Of a stretch of DNA of 64,000 bases, positions 32,447 to 43,200 are shown piece by piece. The notes under the pieces were generated by a model. The model was not told the origin of the DNA, did no database searches, and saw nothing but the letters and a program-made list of their open reading frames with translations. Within the stretch, counting starts at the first letter, position 1. Every line of letters begins with the position of its first letter. A program made the position numbers and the translations under genes. This DNA comes from Linum tenue (Eukaryota; Streptophyta; Magnoliopsida; Malpighiales; Linaceae). The DNA lies in the NCBI GenBank assembly GCA_946122785.1, contig CAMGYJ010000009.1:5982937-6046936 (forward strand). Reading direction: 5' to 3'.

Positions 32447-33048
32447 TTTTTTGTGCCATAGCGTTGACGTACGGTCACCGGCTGAGACGAGGAGGCCGAG
32501 GGGAGGCCCAAGTATCCTGGTGGCCCAATCAAAGCCTGGTCCCGGATCCGAAGTTAGCTGGAGGCTTGAGCCCGATCTCTAGAGGAGAAACAAAATGAAG
32601 CTCTGCTCCACAGCACAGAGGCCCGGTCCTCCTTTTTCCCCGCTAATAAGTCACTCATTAAGGACTAATGGGTTAAAGACACATTTGGTCACTGAGATTA
32701 CAAAATCGGAACATGTTTAGTCACTAGAAAAAGTTAATATCAAAGCCTCCTTTTTTGTGCCATAGCGTTGACGTACGGTCACCGGCTGAGACGAGGAGGC
32801 CGAGGGGAGGCCCAAGTATCCTGGTGGCCCAATCAAAGCCTGGTCCCGGTTCCGAAGTTAGCTGGAGGCTTGAGCCCGATCTCTAGAGGAGAAACAAAAT
32901 GAAGCTCTGCTCCACAGCACAGAGGCCCGGTCCTCCTTTTTCCCCGCTAATAAGTCACTCATTAAGGACTAATGGGTTAAAGACACATTTGGTCACTGAG
33001 ATTACAAAATCGGAACATGTTTAGTCACTAGAAAAAGTTAATATCAAA
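32447..33048. repeat. Recent 298-bp tandem duplication upstream of the LU7TM gene
   Basis: Copies at 32447-32744 and 32751-33048 are separated by the 6-bp filler GCCTCC and I found one difference (CCCGGATCC against CCCGGTTCC). Each copy contains upstream sequence of the LU7TM gene, the MULE target site AAGGACTAAT and the first 75 bp of the MULE left arm. The duplication therefore happened after the MULE inserted. Confidence 0.95.
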
Positions 33049-34090
33049 TTTGGTCACTACAATTACTAAAACTGGACGCATTTAGTCACTCGCCGTTAGT
33101 CTCCGTCCAAGTCCGTTAATGAAGTCCGTTAAGTGCTGATGTGGCAAACAGAATTGCCTAATCAGCCGGATATAACCCAACAAAAATAAAACCCGACCCG
33201 CCACGTCATTATAACCCGCCACCTCATTAAAACCAACCCAACCCATGACCCAACCCTACCCAACCCTTCTTCCTCCTTCCTCCCCAACCCAATTTAGGGT
33301 TTTCCCCATCCCATCCTCTCCCGCTTTCACCATCCTCTCCCCTCCCCCGGGTACGGCACTGGTGGAACAAGAAGAAGGGTTTTCTCCCGGAGATTCATAC
33401 TCGATCGATGTGTACTGCGGGAAGAGCTCGGCGGGGAGATGCTCTTCGCTGATGGAATCGTACTGCGGGGGGAAGTGGTTGCGCTGGAAACAGAAGGGGC
33501 AGATCCAGATCTTGGCCGCGAAATCGACGATTGCGAAAGGGTTGAGCACGAAGCGGCAGGTGCGGCAGCGGAGAGGAGCGTAGGTCAGGACCGGCATGTT
33601 GGGGAAGGGCTTGATCGGAGTGTAGATCGCGGCGATCGGAACGACGCAGTTGGCCGCTTCCTGTTTGGTTCCCGGAAGCACATTCCACGACATCCTTACG
33701 CCGTCCTGAGTCTCCAGCTCCAGGAATTCCGCCATTTTTTCTCCAGTTGGATGAGATGGGAAAACCCTAAATTGGGTTGGGGAGGAAGGAGGAAGAAGGG
33801 TTGGGTAGGGTTGGGTCATGGGTTGGGTTGGTTTTAATGAGGTGGCGGGTTATAATGACGTGGGGGGTCGGGTTTTATTTTTGTTGGGTTATATCCGGCT
33901 GATTAGGCAATTCTGTTTGCCACATCAGCACTTAACAGACTTCATTAACGGAGTTGGACGGAGACTAACGGCGAGTGATTAAATGCGTCCAGTTTTAGTA
34001 ATTGTAGTGACCAAATTTGATATTAACTTTTTCTAGTGACTAAACATGTCCCGATTTTGTAATCTCAGTGACCAAACGTGTCTTTAACCC
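32974..34090. mobile_element. Pack-MULE, 1117 bp, carrying a SEC23 gene fragment; 10-bp target duplication
   Basis: Inverted arms of about 340 bp run from 32974 (GGGTTAAAGACACATTTGGT) to about 33315 and from about 33757 to 34090. AAGGACTAAT is duplicated at 32964-32973 and 34091-34100. The arms share TTGGTCACTGAGATTACAAA with the MCTP-carrying element, so the two belong to one family. The interior is GC-rich and encodes the N-terminus of SEC23 on the minus strand. A 75-bp copy of the left arm also occurs at 32670-32744 through the tandem duplication. Confidence 0.95.
33382..33735 (-). pseudogene. Captured SEC23 N-terminal fragment (COPII coat, zinc-finger region), still open
   Basis: From the ATG at 33735, 118 codons read [20 protein letters not shown], then [52 protein letters not shown] and [18 protein letters not shown]. 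This is the start of plant SEC23, the GTPase-activating inner subunit of the COPII vesicle coat; CRTC and CPFC are the four zinc ligands. No stop or frameshift is seen in it. After SPGE the frame leaves the family and runs into the opposite arm, so the trunk, gelsolin and helical domains are missing. In the upstream direction the same frame stays open into the element's right arm (to 33819). It is a gene fragment; expression is unknown. Confidence 0.93.
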
Positions 34091-34100
34091 AAGGACTAAT

Positions 34101-35147
34101 TGTGTTCAATCATATCATACGTGCACAAGTCAATAGCATACCACACAAGAGTGAGTTCCTCATAACCTATAATGGTATTAAGCACAAAACTAAGAAATCT
34201 GAGAATCGAAAATAGAATTTCATAAGCAAAAATATATAATTTAATCATTGAAAGTAATACCCAAAGTATCATACAATTCACACCCTAAACAATACGAACT
34301 TTCCCTAACCATAAGAGAGAGGGACAATACAACAATCAACGATGAAGGCATCTCCATTGATCATAACTCAATCAATTCTGATTAATGTCTCAATTGAATA
34401 TATCGAATCAATCATTCACAAACTGGGTTCATGCAACCATTCCTAACATACAAAACTAGGGGTTTTCATACCTAGATGAAAAGGAAGTTTACTCCACGGA
34501 GAGAAGATAAAAACACCAAGTTTGGAAGAGAAATCATCATGAGAGGAATGAAAATATGCTCCATACTGGAGATCGACGCTACGAGGGTGAAAGATCAAGC
34601 TCCAATGTCCTTAGATCGCTTCAATCTGCTCCCAAGGTTGTTCTTCGTCACTTTCTCTCTCTAGGATTCTTCCTCTCTCTTTAGAACTTGGAAAACCGGA
34701 ACCAACTTCCTCCAGGTGTAGATTAGAAGACCCGACGCCGCGATCCACGGTCAGAATCCACGGTCATGGATTTGGGGTTCAGACCATGGATTTCCAAAAC
34801 GTTGTGTGGTGGTTAGTGGCTCACGAACCATAATCCACCTGAAATCCCCGATCGTGGAATTGAGACACCAGGCCAGGGAATGTCCCTGGATAGGAACCAC
34901 GGTTGAAACGTGGAATCCACAGTTGTGGAATTGAGGCACCAGACAGTGGGTTATGCTGCTTTCGCCTCCGGTTTTCGTCTGCTCTCCAGTTGCATCCAGA
35001 CTTGCTCCTCGGCCTCCATTTACGTGCAAGGACATAAAACATCATCGAAAAGCACTAACTAGCATAAAATGGACCAAAAAGCAATCAAAGGCTAAACCAA
35101 GCTGTCGAGAATTGTTGGAAAAAACATGTGTGAATATGGTGTTATCA
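34101..35147 (-). mobile_element. Gypsy (Athila/Tat-like) LTR, minus orientation
   Basis: On the minus strand it starts TGATAACACCATATTCACAC at 35147 and continues with TTGATTGCTTTTTGGTCCAT and the repeated ATCCACGGTCATGGAT-type words near 34740-34920. CT-rich and AAGCTCCAAT-like words follow at 34560-34680. This pattern fits LTRs of the plant Athila/Tat branch. The distal border is not defined; it abuts the MULE target duplication. Confidence 0.55.
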
Positions 35148-35378
35148 CAAATATAGGACCATGAGAACACTATAATTTGTGTTATTAGTGATCCTTCGTG
35201 CAGGAATATCGATAAATGGTCCAGGGGATGATAAGAATGGCCTCCCAAATAGGATATAGGAGTCTATATCTCTATCCATGTCAAGTACTAGAAAGTCAAG
35301 AGAGAATAAAAAGGGTCCAATCTCGAGTGGCACATCCTTGACCATGCCTCTAGGGTATGCAACAAACAATATTGCCAA
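35148..35378 (-). pseudogene. Gypsy retrotransposon aspartic-protease remnant
   Basis: The minus-strand frame carries DVPLEIGPFLFSLDFLVLDM and YILFGRPFLSSPGPFIDI, the flap and C-terminal ILGRPFL-type motif of Athila/Tat-branch retropepsins. The catalytic DSG region is not seen. The sequence stops at the LTR start, so reverse transcriptase and integrase are deleted. Confidence 0.8.
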
Positions 35379-35399
35379 CTTGCTTGTTTTGCATGGCTA

Positions 35400-38300
35400 T
35401 TTCCTCTGAGCCTTGTAGCTTAAGATAAATGTCATGGATTAGTAAACTTTTGTAGCACTAGCATATGCATGTGGGCAAGTATGTTCTCTAATCTAAGCTT
35501 TTGAGCATGTGGCTTTTCTTTAAGAATCTTTCCATAGACCGCGTAGGATTAGTAATCTCAACGATGGCCTTTAGACTAGGTGCAATAGCTTCTTGATGTA
35601 GCAACAAGTGATAAATCCTAGGAGTTCATCGGGTCGTATTCCACGAGGTCTTTTGATAGTAACTACTCAAACCTACCCTAATATTTTCGAATGTTGATGC
35701 AAAGAAATGTAAAACTAGTGGTAAGGTGCCCTTGAATTCGAGATCTTAAGCTACTATGAAAGAAAAGGACCAACAATGTAAGAAAGCAAACAAAACAAGT
35801 AAAAGGATTTTTTAGGTAGTGTTATCTAGATGATCATGCACACTAACTCATCGAGAAGATGCTTCTATGAATAATCTATTATGATGTCATATCTCGTCCT
35901 CTAAGTCCACTCTCTACCCATGCATGCGCCTCTTGCAATAGATATTTGACTAAATAATGCGTGCTTTCACTTCATGCAATCACATAATCAATGAAGAACA
36001 AGAAAGTTAGGATAGCCCATGATTAAGTGTGCGCCTCTATGAGCCATAATCGATGGTCTCTAAGTGCGTTCATCGTTGTTAGCTCCATGGGATATGGATT
36101 GAATCCACATTAGCGTATGTACTCTTGAAAGTCCCCTAATGCTACGTACTCCACTTCCTCAATCTTCTCTAGCAACATCTTTCACCTTGTACATGCTATC
36201 TTGAGTGCCATTTGTGCTAGCTTCAAATTCGGAGTTTCTGGAGGTTCTTTCAACTTGTCTTTTCATTATAGGTCTTCTTCGTGCTGATGATATGTTGCAT
36301 GTAAGGAATCCTCATATAGGTTGACATAGAGTGCTCTCTGCCATCTTGATCTCCATTTTTATATCCTCCATGTCAGTTAGTCTCATATTCTCATAGAGTG
36401 GAAGTGATAGGATGTTATGTTGATACTAGAAGCCACCATTTCTTGCTCTAGATAATGATTATCTAGGAGACAAATGATTGTTCAATGACCATGATCCTCA
36501 TTCTATTCGTATACTCGAATGATTTCATTATGTCCATTAGGAGTTTGAGTTGATGATGTTCTTCCTAATCCTCTAATTATCCAGAACTTGTTGAACTTCT
36601 CCCTTGGGCTCTCCATAGTAGTAATGATCTCCAAAAGTGGCATGACACTCTTTTATCCTCCCAAAGCATCTATCAATTTCAACACCATTATAGGGTATCG
36701 AAATGCTTCTTCGTGGATGACCATCTCCTTCGCCGAGGTTGTGCCATCGTCTTCTCCTCCTTTTTGATGAGTTGTCTCCATTGCATGGGTTTGGACAGGC
36801 ATCAATAGCGCCCCCCAAATCTACTTTGTGACAGAATAGGGGGTCTCGGCGGTCGTTTGCCATGCTTATGGGGTCAAATTACTCTTACCAATGCCATCAC
36901 TACCTCTTTCAGCCTTGCTTTGAGGTGGCTTCAAACAACTATTTTGCTGGTTACATCTCATTATTTTGGTATAAGTGACCATTTGATTGGTCTTCATAAC
37001 GACTACTTACTAATAAAGATGACTTCATAAAACTATTGACCAATTGACTGATTGTCATAATGGTTCCCTAGTAACAAAAAAGATTCCATAGGCGTGACAA
37101 AATTTAATCATGGATTCATATTAATTGAAATTTTTACGATGAGCATTATTCTCGGGTCCTCACGTATTAGGATGGCGGTTATTACCCATTCCACTCAAAT
37201 AGTAACCTTTTCTCTTTCTAATAATTAGAATAATTCTAGGTTTATAATTCAATTAATTTGAATAGATATTCAAACTTAGCTCTAATTTCGTTCCCAGCGT
37301 AATTGGGATAAAGGTTGAAGGAAATTACGAGTCTCTTAATTCCTCCAAACTTGCAATTTTTTTCATTTTCCAGCGTCTAAGGGTAATCCTCCCAATGTCC
37401 TTGGATTCATATCTTACGGACTGCATTGTCATTATTGATGTCTTGTGTGTTGGAATCACCGATAAAAATCATCATCCCTCCTTCCTTCTCCTTCTATCAT
37501 CCGTCATTTCTCCTCTCTTGTTTGGTGCCTCCTCTACAGGGATTTATGAAATGCTGGTCGTTAGTAACCTAGTCGTCAGGTGGGTCGTTATTCTTTAAAG
37601 TTGGCATCTTTTAATTTTAGTGTCTCTTCGTTGAGTAGAAGCGTAGTTAGGACTTTTAAATGTAAGAGGAGTGAGATTTGCTTTTTTTTTTTTTTATGTT
37701 GTGTCTATAATATTTATGGGGAAAAAAGTCATTTTATCATTTGTGTTTTAACAATGATAGAAGATTAATACTCTATATAACCACTAATTACTTTGCATTG
37801 ATTCTCACGCCCTTGAAAATATTGGCTTTCTTTTTTCCCCATTCAGTGTGTTTTTTTAAAACACCCATACAACTATGTCCAATAACACATTCATAAATGA
37901 ATCGCCATTCACTCCTCCATTTATCGGTTCAATGAATATTTAGTATTGAACTCCAGAGGATGAGATCGTCGTCCTCAGACATTAAATTCTTCTTTTCTTT
38001 GATAAATCACAACACATTAAATTCAAACCATTAGGCATAAGCTTTATATATGAGAGAAAACTATGCATATAAGTATAGGATGATAACATTAACTTTAAGT
38101 GTGTCTTATTTTGGATGCTAATAAGCTTAGCTCATTGCGAGATAATTACATTTTTTTTATAAGGGTCATATAAATTTATTTCTTGTGGTTAGGTATTATT
38201 TAAGAGATTTGAACTTATGATTTCTAAGTTCAATACTAGCCATACAACCACTAAACCAAACCATTGTTCGCTCATCAAATAATTACTATTGGCCGAGAAG

Positions 38301-38460
38301 CTTGGTTACATATATTAAGGATTATTATGGTTTGATTTGCATACTCTATTATAGTTTACTAGTTCATGTATTACTATTTGAGAGTTATTGTCTCTCGTTT
38401 AATAATAAAACATAGGACGTTATTGTACCCTCTTAGATTAAGAAAACGATGATAATATTT
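35400..38460. other. Degenerate retrotransposon-like DNA and AT-rich intergenic sequence
   Basis: 35400-37000 is probably the decayed gag part of the same Gypsy element. A minus-strand frame at 36863-36573 (HPRRSISIPYNGVEIDRCFG, CHATFGDHYYYGEP) has the flavour of a retrotransposon gag but is not certain. 37000-38460 is AT-rich with only short frames and no recognised feature. Confidence 0.4.
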
Positions 38461-38474
38461 CTAATTCTAGCTAT

Positions 38475-38915
38475 TAGGGGTGGCTATTTGGACCGGGACC
38501 GGATTAAAAACCGGAAACCGGACCGTATAACCCGGACCGAGACCGGACCGGGACCGGATAGTAAACAATCCAATCCAATCTTTGGGTTTAGATTTGAGGT
38601 AAAAAACCGGATAAAGACCGGATAAGAGAGCTCAACACCCAAAACTTAAGGGTAATTTGCATAAACGGTCGCAAACCTTTGCACTTAGTACAAAACTTAA
38701 CCAACTCCTCACCCTTTAAGGCCTTAGGCCACTCAAATCCCACAATCTCAATGTAAAATCAAGACCGAATTGGGACCGGACCGGATCAAAACCGGACCGG
38801 ATCAAGACCGGACTGTATCCAATCCAATCTTCGGTCCTTATATCTTCAAAAAGACCGGACTGGACCGGATCAATTTGGGCCAATTTAACCGGACCGGACC
38901 GTATAGCCACCCCTA
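38475..38915. mobile_element. Non-autonomous hAT element, 441 bp, 8-bp target duplication
   Basis: Left end TAGGGGTGGCTATTTGGACC; right end reversed TAGGGGTGGCTATACGGTCC. CTAGCTAT is duplicated at 38467-38474 and 38916-38923. The subterminal regions are packed with GGACCGGA / CCGGATAAAGACCGG words, like the element at 7477-8554. No coding sequence. Confidence 0.94.
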
Positions 38916-38923
38916 CTAGCTAT

Positions 38924-39388
38924 GAACATGGTGTCAGCTACTACTACAACGAAGTATCGGATGTCCGCAAAGGATGTATTCTGAGAATTTATGTATCCTA
39001 TATAATACAATATATTTTTTTATGTATTCCTAATACATAAAAAATAATGCATATTTAGTTAACCTTTTTATGAAATTTAGTATCCATAGTTCATTTATTT
39101 TCTTATATTCCACTATTTTTCCAATCAAAAGTTCTAAAATTCAGAAATTTAACAGCAATTTTGGTTTGTCTTTATTAGTTTCACATTTGGTAGTTGTACC
39201 AGGCTAGGCTGTCAAGAAAAGGATATCCCAATATCCCATCACATATCTCTTCGTTACAAACAAGAAAAAAAAGTTAATTACAAAAATAACCCCAGTCGCC
39301 AGTCATATGGGCCCGAGCCCATTAGGAATATTCCCGTAATTTGATGGCACGGCAGCGGTAACTTACAGAAAAGGAAGTTGATCTTGAC
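38924..39388. other. Upstream intergenic region of PAH
   Basis: AT-rich, then GC-richer from about 39300 towards the PAH transcription start. No element recognised. Confidence 0.45.
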
Positions 39389-40296
39389 TTGCGTGATGGC
39401 ACCGGCGGCAGTGAGTTGGACGGACGGAGAGCGGACCCCGTTAAGTTTTTGACACATTTTCTTCGTTCGCGTAGCCACCGAAAAAAAAAAAAAAGAGAGG
39501 TCCAACCAACCAAGCTCCAAAGTCGTCTCTATCCTCCCTGCCTGCTAATCTTAATTCGAGCCCTCACCGTCCCTTCGAGGACAAAACAAAAGGGAACACA
39601 CACGAAAAGTAAAAAAACGGTCAGACGGCAGATAAAACGCGTCGGAGAAGGGAGAGCAAGGACGGATTGTGGGCTGAATCCGACTCAGAGTTCCTTCCCT
39701 GCGGATTTTTCAATCCGTGAGTGCAGCGGCCACACCTTTGCCTTTGATTTCTTCCTTGTTGTATTGGTCACACGGATACAAGTTCGATTTCATTTGTGCC
39801 GGCTTTCTTGAATACTTTCTTCTTCTTCTCCTTCTTCTTCGTTGTTTTCTATTGATCTCAGCCAATGCTGCTTCGTTTCCTATCTGGGTTTCTTTGTTTT
39901 CTTTCTCCCCCGAAGTCTCCTCATTGAATTTGATGATCGTCAGTTGCTTCACGGAAGTTGATTTTCTCGACAAAAACAGTGGTGGGAACTGCCCTAACTT
40001 GTTGCGACGGGGATTCCCAGTTTCTTCCCTCTTCCTGTTGTTTCCTTTGATGTTAGGGGGGTCTCTCAGTTTGCTGTGTGGATGACGTCTCAACTTTGAT
40101 TCTTTTGTGATTTTTAGCTTAAAGCTTATTTAGTGCTGGGTTTGTGATTTGATGCAGGGAGGAAGTAGAACAAAGAGGATCATCAGCCACAAAATAACTG
40201 CTGGGCTTTGTCTTACTGCAGTAGAGTAGAGAATTTTATGTCCAATTTCAGTTGGGGAAAAAGGGATCATCTTTCTGGGCGTTAACTACTAGACCG

Positions 40297-43200
40297 ATGA
40301 ATGTGGTTGGCAGAGTTGGGAGCCTTATCTCACAAGGCGTATACTCTGTCGCCACCCCTTTTCACCCTTTTGGTGGCGCTGTTGATGTGATTGTGGTTCA
40401 ACAGCAAGATGGGACATTTCGGAGCACCCCTTGGTACGTTAGATTCGGCAAATTTCAGGGTGTTCTTAAAGGGGCGGAAAAGATAGTGCGCATTGAAGTT
40501 AACGGAACTGAAGCTGATTTCCACATGTTCCTTGATAATTCTGGCGAGGCTTACTTCATACATGATATTGACTCTGGCAAAGGAGGAGAGGAAAGTGGCA
40601 TTGTAAAAGATTCCGATGGTGGGGAACTCTCACAGGAGGCTGGAGGTTTTGACCCGAATCAGAACAACCTTGGAGGAATGCCAAGACTTGAACATAGCAT
40701 TTCTGATTCTGTTGTGGTGCAGTTGAGAGGGGAACACGATTTAGTAGGTAGCCGACTTGATAGGACAGAATCTGATGTTGACCGGAGGTACTATGATCTC
40801 CAAGACGAACCACCTTCTCCAGTTTCCTTAACAGAATTTGGGTCTGGTAGATTTGAGGGCCTAGGCAGTGGGTCAGCTGCAGATTCGCAGGGTTCAGATT
40901 CAGAAGTGATTTTGGTGAGTGTAGATGGACATGTATTAACTGCCCCTGTTTCAGCCTCAGAAGAGGACACTGAGAATGTGCAGCTGAGTACACCTCAATT
41001 TCACTTAGGCCCAGGTGATGGAACCGAAGAATTCAATACGGGAGATGATACTTGGGCTGCTGAATATATCAGCAAGCTGAATGCATCTCCTTCCGATGCT
41101 GCATCTGATAAAGCTTGTAGTGTTAGCAATGAGGATTTTTCTTTACAACACCCCCTGGAAGTCTGTGAAGGTCAAGGGGAACATAATTGTCAAAGTCAAG
41201 GGACTCAAGATAGCCCTAGGCTAGAAGAAGAAATTCCAATACGAAGTGATTCAGAAGATTCGTCTGCTAGAAGTAGGAAGGGAGATGTTTTTGGAAGTTG
41301 CTTAGCTCTATCAGAAATTGGTGAGCATGTTGGAAATGGTAGTTTTGAAGCTGTAAACACTTCACTGCAAATTAAGACAGTTATCGAAGAGTCTTCTTTC
41401 AGTCTTTCAGCAGTTAATCAAACTCAAAATAAGGTCCTTGATGAATCAGCTGATGATAGGATCAGCCCACAGATTTCAGATTCTGCCAGATTTGATGCGT
41501 CACCTTCGTCACAAGTTGAAGTTGAAGTCACTGAGACCAATGTTTTAGGGCCTGAAGGTCTAGGTAATGACACCTTGTCTATTCATTCAGTAAATCCAGA
41601 ACCAAAGGATGGCTACCTTGGTGCTTCTGCAGTGAAGGAAGAGCCAGATGTTAAAGAACAATCTATGCATGAAGATCAGAGTTCCACTAGTGAGACAATG
41701 CAACCTCAAAAAGAAACATCCAATGCTGCATTTCCACATTCTAGCACAAGTACGGGCCATCTCTTTTCTTCAGTTGTAACCTTAGTTGTCTTTTGAAGAA
41801 TGAAGTTTATTCTTACTTCTTATTTCTTTCAGGGGTCGAACTCTCTCTCTGCGGGAAGGAACTTCACGCTGGTATAGGCTTTGAGGCTGCTGCTAAAGTT
41901 TTTGAAGCACACCGCGTATCAGTGGAGGACTTTAAGAGTTCTACAACCTCTATTATCAAGAATGAACAGTTGATTGTTAGGTTCGCAGAGAAGTATTTGC
42001 CATGGGAAAAGGCTGCCCCGGTTGTCCTGGGAATGGCTGCATTTGGTATAGATGTTCCTGTGGAGCCCAGAGATGCAATTCCTGTCGACCAAAGTGATCC
42101 AGAGACTAGAGACGATGAAACTGGGTTGGTTTCGACGCCCACAAGTCGCAGGTGGAGGCTCTGGCCTAATCCGTTTAGAAGGGTCAAAACTCTTGAGCAT
42201 ACTGCCAGTAACTCATCAAGTGAAGAGTTATTCGTTGATACTGAATCTGGAACTTTAAACTCAAATGCAGAGCCACCTTCGGCTTCTTCTATTGGCATAG
42301 AGTCCCCTCACAAGCAGTATGTGAGGACTAATGTTCCAACTAGTGAGCAGATCGCCTCATTGAATTTGAAAGATGGCCAAAATATGATAAAATTCAGTTT
42401 CTCCACAAGAGTTCTGGGCACTCAACAGGTTTGCGGTTCTGCTCTTTTATCCCATTTTACAAACAACAGATCATCAAGCATTCTGTACTGCACTAGGGAG
42501 TTCAAGCCATTTTACGATATTTTGGTTAGAAGATAAAGCCCATATCAATATATTGCCTGTTACTCTCCCATAAGATGTAAAGTTCACAAAGGATATCTGC
42601 TGTCATCAGTACTTAACAACCACCATAGTTGAGTATAAACAGCTAGCTGTGGAAGTATTTAATGTTCAACTGTTGATCCCGGACCCATTCCAACAGGTAG
42701 ATGCTCATATATACTTGTGGAAGTGGAATGCTAGAATCGTGATTTCTGATGTTGATGGAACAATAACCAAGTAAGGGAGTTCGATTCCTTTTCTGTAGTC
42801 CTCTTTTCTCTGCTTTTCGTCCTCTTTGATTATTACTGATAAATGATGTTTATATGGCATGACTCCCAATGACACATAACTGTTGCATGATTCTATTGGT
42901 GTTTACCTTGTGCGCTAAGCTACAGTAACCAATCATTCAAGTAATAATTAGTAAGAACTAAGATGGTAGTGCTTTCACTTTTCTTTCTGACACTGTCGTC
43001 TGATCCTATATGAAGGATTCTTCCATTAGCAGATGTATCTGATCAAGTACCTTGTGGGCCGTGGGAGTACCGTTCCTTTTCATTCTTACCTAATTGGATC
43101 TATTGTCTCTTTGATATATAGAGTCGCTTTCCAGTTCGTACTATGGTTGTTCATATAAAATCTTTTATTAAATTGCCTCGTCTGTCTTGCAACATAATCT

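Noticed and set aside
32242..32532. Upstream extension of the LU7TM open frame
   Set aside because: No signal peptide or family features; the ATG at 32241 gives a good signal peptide directly.
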